A stretch of DNA of 64,000 nucleotides from Madurella fahalii (lineage: Eukaryota > Ascomycota > Sordariomycetes > Sordariales): the NCBI GenBank assembly GCA_029876055.1, contig CM056874.1, positions 868,001 to 932,000 of the forward strand. Reading direction: 5' to 3'. Position numbers and translations under genes: made by a program. Positions within the stretch are counted from its first letter, which is position 1. Each line of letters starts with the position of its first letter. The notes below the pieces were generated by a model. It ran no database searches and had not been told where the DNA came from. It worked only from the letters and a program-made list of their open reading frames with translations. Below are positions 56,291-64,000 of this stretch, in pieces.

Positions 56291-58895
56291 GGTTATCTGA
56301 GTTAAACTATAGACCGGAACTGTATAAGGAGATAAACTCGTCCCGCTGAAATCGCATCGATATAGTGGACCAATCCGGCTCGCGGGAAACTGCATTTGAT
56401 GGTACACGAACGGTCGCCGGTCCAGGACCGAGGGAGTACATGAGTGGCTGAAGTCAGACTCTGTTCTCGAACCGGAGCGGGCTAGTCCCATTGTTCGGCC
56501 TTTAACCTCAACGGAATGCTGTCAGCAGTTAGGAAGGCAACTTGACTGAACGAGACATCCATTGCGTCTGCTATGGCACGTCCGACCCTGTTCTACATAG
56601 AGCACTTAGAGAAAAATAAGGGCATAGTTGATACGCGTATATGCGTAGAGGAGGAGAAAGTTTCCAAGGCTGTTTAGCAGTCAAGGCTGGATATAGCATC
56701 CTACTAAATCGACTGCCTGCTCTATCATCTTGACGGCCTTGTTCAGGTCTTCAATGCTACCGTTGTGTTGTAACTCCTTGCTAGTCTTACAGCTCCATTG
56801 TTTTAGACTTGCTGCCTCGAGTCCCACCTTCTCGGATTTTGCTTCTGCGCCACTTTGCTGCCTCATAGACATAGAGAGTTAGTACTCGGCTTCCCTTTGT
56901 TAAATCTCCCTTTCTCCCCCCACCCCTCCTCCCCGGGGCGCACAATGCCAACAGGTTCTCAAACAACAATTCCGCTAATTCTAGCCCTTATGAGGACGAA
57001 GAGACATTGTATACAAGCCGTGGTTCTCCCTATTTCATGATATGGGTACATTACGTCTTCGGGTATGAGCGTACAGCGAACGTACGATGACTCAACTATG
57101 CGAACATCATGTCCAACATCTGAAATCGCCGAGCGCGATCCGAGTGACCCGCAGCAGTCGCTGCAATCCACCCTTCTGCTCGCTGAATCGTCTAGACGAG
57201 GCGAGATCGGTCCTTGACTCGCAGCATAAGGAGTGCATAGCAGATGCTACCGCGCGGTAGACGGGTGCTGCATAATAAGTCGCGACTCTCTGAGGGAGGA
57301 TAACAACTTCACGACTATCAAGAAATATTTGATGCAAGCTCCAAACTTGTATCTCTCGCGTTACAATACCCGGACGGGAGGCTGCGGGATTTGCGAAAGC
57401 TGTTCACTAAAACGCCCTACTCTGGGCGCGAATGCCGTAGCTGCACTGCGAACCTGTGCCCTGGCTGGCTCAGATGGCTTGAACTGCTGTGTTACCAACC
57501 GAGACATGCACTAATGCAGTACTCCCTCGTCACGAGACGCTGCCTTACCGAACCCCAGCCGTCTTTGTTCGACCCCTTTCTGCCTGGCGGGCTGCCCCGC
57601 TGCGCCTCGGCGGCCGGAGTGAACCTTGGGTGGGATTCTTTGAGAAATCATGGATGAAGAAACCCCGTATTTCACAAAGACTAATGAAGTCTTTAATAAT
57701 TGAGACGCCGAAGTGAATCCCGAGGCTAAGTGAACCTCAACTGTCCCAACTGGTCTACCCCAGAAGCCCTCACAGAATCAGTATAGGTCGCGCATTGGTT
57801 GTCGGCAGGTATAAGAATTCGTCAGCTTCATCCTCACACAAGAGAGTTTACCAGTGTATCTACCTACAACGGACCGGCTACATCTCTACTATCAGAGTCT
57901 GAATTCTGATGCTGAATCACCTTAAGTCGTTGATCAGCGCAGACACCAAATCACGCGCTGGGGTCGAGAAGGGATTGGTGGATCGCAATAAGGTGGTGAT
58001 TTCAGCCTTTTGTGAAGACATAACGGGCAAGAGAGAGGTGATGCCGTTAATGTTCCAGGGAAGGGGAGGGATGGTGTCGGTAGTCGTCGGGATGTCAGGT
58101 AGGGTGGGATGGGAAGCGAGCTTTCAGCGCTTTAATTACTAGTGCAGCGCTGGCGCCGCAGTCCATTTCCTAGAAATTTGCAGCCTCATTTTTGGATATG
58201 ACAATGGATCGATAGTTGAATCCAGTCCGTGATCGTCAGGAAAGCGGAACTGGGTTTTGCCGAGATGAATCCACTCAGTTGACCTACCCGAATGAGGAGT
58301 GGGGAAGGCCAGCCGCAAAGTGCAGTGATGGGAGTCGGGCGACGGATGGAATGAGGTGTGCGGTCAAATTGCGGAGGGAAGGCACCAATTGATGAGGAAA
58401 CCGGGGCCGAAAAACTGCTACCCTCGCCAGATTCTCTAAGTTTGGGGCCAACTGTACATATGTACCGCAAAGCTGCTCCCTGGGATTGGTGCCCCGAAAT
58501 TTACTGCATGCACAAACAATTGGCCCCAGAACCTGTTTTTGCGATGAGCACATACAAAAACCCCGCATCCCTCTAGCATCTTATTCCCTCCGGGGTCGTG
58601 CTTCAATCAACTCAGGTGCTCCCGCATCTCTGAAAAGCTGCGCTCATCGGCCATCGTTTGAGCAGCTCAAATCCCAAGCTAACCCGGAGGGTGCCAAATT
58701 GCTGCGAGAGTACCTCTGCCTCGAGGTGCATATGCAGATTCTCGGTCACTCGCGGGTACTAGTTATATTCGATCCATGTCTGCACTTCAGGCCCGGGACG
58801 CTCGAATTTGCCTTCTATAAATCGAATTTACAACCGTTAACCCACCCGAACCTCTGAACTCCGGTTTCCTTCCATCTCAACCTCCATTCTTCCTG
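56291..58895. other. Intergenic, mostly without supported genes
   Basis: About 2.6 kb. A possible TPR remnant is listed separately. Frames at 57233-57514, 57489-57716 and 57909-58142 have no recognisable domain. The last 400 bp is the likely promoter of the C2H2 gene. Confidence 0.45.
56690..56800 (-). pseudogene. Possible TPR-repeat remnant
   Basis: One minus-strand frame reads S-K-E-L-Q-H-N-G-S-I-E-D-L-N-K-A-V-K-M-I-E-Q-A-V-D-L in pieces. This matches the G-S-x-x-D-L-N-x-A-V-x-x-x-x-x-A-V-D pattern of tetratricopeptide arrays in fungal NLR-like proteins. Only about one repeat is present, with no gene around it. It may be chance. Confidence 0.35.
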
Positions 58896-60405
58896 ATGGC
58901 GGAAAACAATTACAGTGATATGGGGATGGCAGAGTATCTGCATCCCATGAGGCCGCATCAGCTGTTTTTGAATCCACGCTGTCTGGGGATGGAGCAAGAG
59001 TCGGACTTCTCTGTCAATCCATATACTTCCTTCAATCCTGCGATCAACGCACATCAAGATTTCAGTGGAAATGCGCAACCGTCCTCTGTTGAGAACGAGC
59101 TTGCCACGTCCCCTGATCTCGTAGATGTGGTTGAAAGCAGGGTTCGAGGACCGTTGTGGCCATTTTCAGAGACTGTCCCTCTTGCTTCGTCACCAGGCAT
59201 GCTGTTGGATTCTTCGGGGTATCGCGACGTCGGGGGACTCACCCTCGGCCGAGCTGTACGCTCGAATGGTGCATGCGCTGATACACGCCAGGCCTGGTGG
59301 CGAAGCACTCAAGACGCGGTCATGCCGTTTCTTGAGCCATCACCAGGCCTGGTACGTATCGCCCCTGCTCTAGTGTGGCTAAGCCAAAATGTAGTTCTAA
59401 TAGACTATTTTTTAATAGAGTCAGTTTGATATGCTTCACCCTTCAGGGGCAAGCTCTGCTTTGTATGTCATTCCGCCGATTATCTCTATGCCAGCACTTT
59501 TGGGCGAATCACTTCAAGCACCATCACAGAATTCGCTCCCCGTATCTTCCAGCGTTATTTCCACCATCGTGCCCTTCGCTCAACAACACATCGTCAATCC
59601 AGGAATCGACCAGACCAGCGAAATGAGTTGGCTCGACAGGGACCCGGCAGAGATTCTGACGGACCTCTCAGCGCCGAGACCGTTGCTCACACCGGACGCG
59701 GTCCTAGAAATGCCTGAAGTTACCAGCTCTCCTTCAGGTTCCATCGCTCTGCACAATGAGCCCTCTGTCGCTGAGTCTCGAAGTCGGAGCGATCCTGAAC
59801 CGCAGCTTGAGGGAACTGGTCAGGTTCTTCATGAGGCCCCAGCAATTCCGGTGTCAGTGGCCCAAGACTCGGAAATCCTTGCGCCCCGAAAGCCCTCTCC
59901 CAATCCCGAGAAGCGGAAACGGCAATGGACCCGCTCACCGCTCAACTTGCTCAAATCAACCTACTGCCCTCACTGCAACAGCACGTTCCGCACTCCCGGA
60001 GCCTTGACGTAAGTTCTCGATCCCTTCTCAGGAACACGGCCAACCAGTTATTCTAGTCGTTACATGGAACAAATATCCCGCCCATACGCTTGCTCGTACG
60101 CAGGCTGTATCTTCAGGGCCGCTTCCCAGCGCGATCTGAGGCGTCATCTTGACTCCGACAAGCATCGGGATGAGGGACGACAGACACGGCAGGTTAGGCT
60201 TCTCTGTCCTGTCAAGGACTGCAAGCACACCCAGAAAGGATTCACTCGGATAGATCACCTGAAGCGACACGTCAAACTCAGGCATCCAAGCGTTGAGCTC
60301 GATGTCGCCTTGTTGGCCGAGAGTGCAGGAGGGTTGAACGTGGGTAGCAGCTACAATGGTTTGAGGGGAAATAACAAGTTGTATAGGGTAGATGTGACTG
60401 TGTAG
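58896..60405 (+). CDS. C2H2 zinc-finger transcription factor
   Basis: Exons 58896-59355, 59447-60008 and 60057-60405; predicted 456 aa. Intron 1 (91 nt) uses donor GTATCG to keep the frame; the neighbouring GTACGT donor would not. Intron 2 is 48 nt (GTAAGT...CTAG). The first 310 residues are Ser/Pro/acidic and probably act in activation. A basic stretch (P-E-K-R-K-R-Q-W-T-R) precedes the fingers and may be a nuclear signal. Finger 1 has C-P-H-C but the expected His pair after the splice reads R-Y-M-E-Q-I, so it is degenerate. Finger 2 is C-x4-C-x12-H-x5-H, and finger 3 (C-P-V-K-D-C...H-V-K-L-R-H) has the long spacing common in fungal regulators. No target can be named; it stands alone in an accessory region. 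Confidence 0.75.
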
Positions 60406-60561
60406 GAGGATTGAGCCTTAATTCATGGAGGTGGAAGGTGTATTTTAGAGAGAGCGGGCACCAGAATAGAGAAGAAGACGATTCCAAGTAGTTTCAATTG
60501 ATTTTTATTGTTATAGGTATATAATTGACGTTTCTTGTTATACAGTTGCAGTAAAGTAGCC
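60406..60561. other. 3' flank of the C2H2 gene
   Basis: Short AT-rich stretch leading into the minisatellite. Confidence 0.5.
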
Positions 60562-60690
60562 TGCTTGTTACGCTCGCCTGCTTGCTATGCTCGCCTGCTT
60601 GCTGTGCTCGCCTGCTTGCTGTGCTCGCCTGCTTGCTGTGCTCGCCTGCTTGCTGTGCTCGCCTGCTTGCTGTGCTCGCCTGCTTGCTAT
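60562..60690. repeat. 17-bp minisatellite, seven copies plus a partial
   Basis: Unit TGCTTGCTGTGCTCGCC repeated head to tail from 60562 to 60680, followed by a partial TGCTTGCTAT. The first two copies differ (TTAC and CTAT for CTGT) and the next five are identical, which suggests recent expansion from the right-hand side. Confidence 0.97.
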
Positions 60691-60851
60691 ACTAATAGGT
60701 TATAAATAGCTAAGGTAAGGTAGTAATTACCTATCTTCCTCGTCTATATATCAAGAATTGAAGACAACAAAGTTAAGGTACAGGTATAAACCAACTCATC
60801 CTTATCAGCATTTGAGTACAATAACCGTTTACCCTACCTGACCCCGTCAAC

Positions 60852-61551
60852 ATGCGTTTCATCAACACTCTGGTTCTTACTCTGCTTCATGCTTGTTGCT
60901 GCGTCCCCTGCAGGGGACCACCCAGCGAGTCCCGCAAATGCCGCTATTCTTGTCAGTACCCATATTCCTTGTCCTATCCTTGCAACATTGTCATGGGTCG
61001 TGCTGACAAAGTCCCATGAGCGGGATTAAACAGCTGCCAAGACAGAGAGTTGTTAACTGCAGCGGTTAGTAATTGAGAGTTTCTTGCCAAATTCGAGACC
61101 CAGTCGTCTTAATCAAGACCCTCCAGCTGTTCTTTGAGAGTAGAAGACTACTGGGATGAGAACGGTCAGGATCCGAACTCTGGGGCTGATTCTAAGTTGG
61201 ACCTGAGATTGCTGCCACAACCGCTCCAATGATGTGATGTGGGACTGGAGTGAACGAAGACCTAAAGAGCAAACCACTGACTAAGGTACCTTTGTGACTC
61301 TTTCAGGAAATCTATGCGCTGGAGGAAGACCGGAATGCTGCAACGTGAGTTTTCTCTATGACGTATCCCCATTTTTCAAGCCTATCGTGGCTATAATCCT
61401 GGTGCTTCTATCGCCTTACTAGTATCTATCAACACCCCCGGGCTGACAACGATGCTGGGAATGAACACTGCCGCCATTTGAACAGTGTATCAGGCCGCAT
61501 CCCTTGTACGGGACGTACTGCTATTGCTTGATTACGGAATCCTGCACTTAG
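60852..61551 (+). CDS. Candidate cysteine-rich small secreted protein (tentative exons)
   Basis: ATG at 60852 opens M-R-F-I-N-T-L-V-L-T-L-L-H-A, a plausible signal peptide, and reads 55 codons to TGA at 61019 if unspliced, with eight cysteines. Downstream, 61307-61344 (after TTTCAG with branch CTGAC) encodes L-C-A-G-G-R-P-E-C-C-N and ends at GTGAGT. Next, 61486-61551 (after GAACAG) encodes C-I-R-P-H-P-L-Y-G-T-Y-C-Y-C and ends in a stop. Joining 60852-60999, 61307-61344 and 61486-61551 keeps the frame and gives 83 aa with a C-x6-CC-x-C-x10-C-x-C-x5-C pattern. The first donor (GTGCTG) and long first intron are weak points. It could equally be the 55-codon protein alone, or chance. No known family recognised. 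Confidence 0.3.
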
Positions 61552-62558
61552 CAGTGCTACAGATGTTCTAGGTGAAAAAGCTGAATGGTCGACAGCGACC
61601 TTTTACTTAGGAGTATCATCGATGTGAGCTTATGAATACGATCTGGAAGGATAGGAAGGGTACTCTAAGGCATCCAAATTGTTTGGAATAGTTTAGCTAA
61701 AGAGGGGCACAGTAACTACTGCCCCCACTAAGCTGCGAGGCGGCTATGGCCTTGCGAGGACTTGGTGGAATAGCAAGCTGGCTGGGACGCAACCGGGATT
61801 TTTCGTAACAGGGAGTGGACGGTTGACAGAGAGAGTCAGCCTTGCCTGCAGAGCTCTCATCGTGATCAAAGTGTTCCATCTCACATGTACTCTTGGCATT
61901 AAATAATGCCAAGTAACTGGGCAGTTTAGGCATCCTCTTTTGAAGCGGGAAAATTATCATGGTATGATATAAACAATCCCCTGTGTCTTAGATCTGACTC
62001 ATGCTTACTTTGCCCCGTCCACCACGTCATCAAGGGAAGAAAGCAGAAAGTGAACTCACAAATAGTCGAAAGGCATAACACGTCCGATCCGGCGTCTAAT
62101 TGTTTTATCTTTTAAGCCTTATTCATTTCTTATAAATACACATGTAAAAAAGAGTTAGGTGTTGCAGGCTTTATTCCTAGGTATCTGGGCTAGCGTAGAA
62201 GGTGTTTCTTTACTAGGGGGTTGTGGGGTAGTAAACAATGGTTGCGTAAAAGATCGGCAAGATGACTGGAACTTTGGGAATCTGGGCGAACTGGTAGTGC
62301 TGATGTGATCATGGATATCGTCTCGGCAGAGATTGGCTGCACCCCCGACTTTCGCCTGTGATCCCAGTAAAAGTTACTGATTTCATGATCTCTCAAGGAG
62401 ACTTTTGCCCCTTTTACGGTAACCGACGGCCGGAGTCAACGTCCCGGCTCGCTTTGTAAGAGATGCGGATGGCTGAGTGAGCGAGAAAACTGGAGGGCAT
62501 GGGTACGTGGGAAGTAGGTAGACGGGTTGAACTGTTACGTGATGTTGGCTATGGAAGT

Positions 62559-62567
62559 GTATATAAA
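62559..62567 (+). promoter_or_regulatory. TATA box of the secreted-protein gene
   Basis: GTATATAAA lies 154 bp before the ATG at 62721, a normal position for an inducible fungal gene. Confidence 0.55.
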
Positions 62568-62720
62568 CTGGACCTCCAGGGATGATTTTGGACGCCCTAC
62601 TATTTCCATTGGCAGCAGAACTCACAACCAAGTTTCAGCTTATTATAACCCTCCTAATTACTCGACAACCTCAGTCGCCGGAATCAACTCAACCATCTAC
62701 CATTCAAGGTACCTTTCAAG

Positions 62721-63287
62721 ATGAAGTTCTCTACCGTCACCATCCTCGCAGCCCTCGGCCTCGGCTCGTCGACCGCCTCGGCCCAGAGTGTTCAACAACG
62801 GTTCCAGGTGTACTGGAGCCAGGACTCTGTCAGCGGCACCGGCGCCTGGATGTACTACTTCTTCGGCGGGCAGCCCAGCTGCAACGACGTGTTTAACACG
62901 CGCGGCGTGTTTGAGCAGGACAACGTCAACGACCGTGAGGGCGTCATCTGCCAGGGCAACGGCTGCTGGAACGGCAGGCCTAATGAAATTACTCGCTTTG
63001 AGTTCAACGCCCCTAACTTTGGGCGCTACAGTATGTTTACCCTTTGCCTACTAGTCAATGGTCTCATGAAGATGATGATAACCATGATGATGCTAATCAA
63101 AACACAACCTTTTCTTATCTTGCCAGATATTCTGCAGATCGATCCCAACGGCCAGTTTGCTCTAATGACCACTGACGGCCGCTGGGTCGGCGTCTGCCAA
63201 GCAAACCGCGAGCACAGCTTCACCTGCGGAGCCCCTTTTGCTATGTCGGGCGTCAGGTTCTTTATTTGCGAGAGAATTTACAGTTGA
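62721..63287 (+). CDS. Small secreted protein, effector-like
   Basis: Exons 62721-63030 and 63127-63287, phase-1 junction across a 96-nt intron (GTATGT...CCAG); predicted 156 aa. Signal peptide M-K-F-S-T-V-T-I-L-A-A-L-G-L-G, cleavage near A-S-A|Q-S. The mature chain of about 135 residues has six cysteines (P-S-C, V-I-C, N-G-C-W, V-C-Q, F-T-C, F-I-C) and is rich in aromatic, Gly and Asn residues in a beta-like pattern (F-Q-V-Y-W-S-Q-D, R-F-E-F-N-A, G-Q-F-A-L-M-T-T-D-G-R-W-V-G-V). There is no TM helix or GPI site. I do not recognise the family. Size, secretion, even cysteine count and the repeat-rich location are effector-like, but an antimicrobial or wall protein is equally possible. Retaining the intron would insert a Met-rich stretch without a stop. 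Confidence 0.75.
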   Translation: MKFSTVTILAALGLGSSTASAQSVQQRFQVYWSQDSVSGTGAWMYYFFGGQPSCNDVFNTRGVFEQDNVNDREGVICQGNGCWNGRPNEITRFEFNAPNFGRYSMFTLCLLVNGLMKMMITMMMLIKTQPFLILPDILQIDPNGQFALMTTDGRWVGVCQANREHSFTCGAPFAMSGVRFFICERIYS

Positions 63288-64000
63288 GAAAAGGCGAATG
63301 GGGTGAATTGTTCCTCACAGAGTTACTCGCCCTTGCAAAAAGCAACACCCTGCTCAGGCCCCCTTCCACCGCATCTCGCTCAGTTCTTTAGTTCTGGTTT
63401 GAGCATGAAAATCTGTTTTATAGAAAGGACTACCTCTACTGAAAACTACATAGTATTTAGTATTAGACGGGTTCTACAGGCATGCTCTCTCCAAAACTTT
63501 TCTATCCTGTCGTCCCGTTCCTGGTACAACACACAGCAAGGCGGCATCTTACCGAGGTACCTGATACGTCGTCACTACTATCATCAAACTCTTTCCTAGG
63601 TCCTTGTCTGTCTCGCCGTTGCTGAAGCGAAGGGAAGGATCGTCTGTTATGTGTAGGCGCCCAGACCCTTCGTCAGTACTCCGGTATCCTGGAGTATAAC
63701 TCGTGGGCTAACGGTAATACTAGAGAGGCTATATTATTTTCCTTGTTCCCTTGCCTGTTCCCCTATCTTCGCTGCGCCGGAGCGTGTTATCCTACTCTCC
63801 TGAATTCATTTCCATTGGACTATATTCGGGAAGCCGTGTTGCTGGCTCCACCCTGTTACCCCTGCCTGCTACAGCCTGAATCGTGGCGTATAACCCGTGT
63901 ATTAGGAGAAAAATAAGACGTCGAATTAGGATACCAATCTGCCCCTGTCGTGACCCGTAGCTTTATATACCTCACTGTATTACGCTAATATTCAGCCCGA
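63288..64000. other. Right-end sequence, no supported gene
   Basis: About 700 bp. The 3' flank of the secreted gene, then from about 63590 a sequence with many TATA/TTAT words resembling the decayed stretch near 48 kb in style. Nothing recognised. Confidence 0.45.

Larger units (their letters stand above)
60691..62720. other. Region with candidate small secreted gene, otherwise unassigned
   Basis: About 2 kb of AT-richer sequence. The only candidate is the cysteine-rich reading listed separately. Remaining frames are short and featureless. Promoter of the next secreted protein lies at the right end. Confidence 0.45.

Overview
The window looks like nuclear DNA of a filamentous ascomycete (Pezizomycotina, probably Sordariomycetes). 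Most genes carry short GT-AG introns of about 47-120 nt with CTAAC/CTGAC-like branch sites. There is a fungal-type Zn2Cys6 transcription-factor regulatory domain, a Fot1/pogo-like transposon whose stops look like RIP (C:G to T:A) damage, secreted plant-cell-wall enzymes, and a U2 snRNA gene. All coordinates below come from reading frames and splice junctions joined by hand.

Left part (1-31 kb), mostly housekeeping: a partial Zn2Cys6-type regulator (+); a Zip2/SHOC1-like XPF-fold protein (+) converging on a WRAP53/Swt21-like WD40 protein (-); a PQ-loop membrane protein (+) divergent from the WD40 gene; a PAN-domain single-pass membrane protein (+); an R3H-domain protein (+); a secreted alanine-rich protein with a coding hexanucleotide repeat (-); a multi-TM GT90/CAP10 glycosyltransferase (-); the Rieske subunit of complex III (-); and DDB1 (-).

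Middle (31-48 kb): an ACC-synthase-like aminotransferase (-) with a GC-AG intron and one frameshift; a U2 snRNA (-); a complete 1.85-kb TA-flanked Fot1-like element; an unrecognised conserved-looking protein (+); an Hsp31/DJ-1 protein (-); a cysteine-rich TM surface protein (-) with one frameshift; and a neighbouring pair of secreted hemicellulose enzymes, a CE3-type esterase and a GH5 mannanase (both -).

Right part (48-64 kb), accessory: AT-rich decayed sequence, a patatin-like phospholipase remnant, a roughly 6.2-kb broken gene encoding a multi-TM + ankyrin + SPRY protein, a possible TPR remnant, a C2H2 regulator with one degenerate finger, a 17-bp minisatellite, a candidate cysteine-rich small secreted protein, and a clear small secreted protein. 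The patatin, ankyrin, SPRY and TPR pieces are parts typical of fungal NLR-like or immune-like proteins. No intact new system is visible; this block is best read as a graveyard of such genes.

Several frames in otherwise well-conserved genes are broken by exactly one missing base, often inside a homopolymer. This may reflect base-calling errors rather than biology, and should be settled before any gene here is called a pseudogene.
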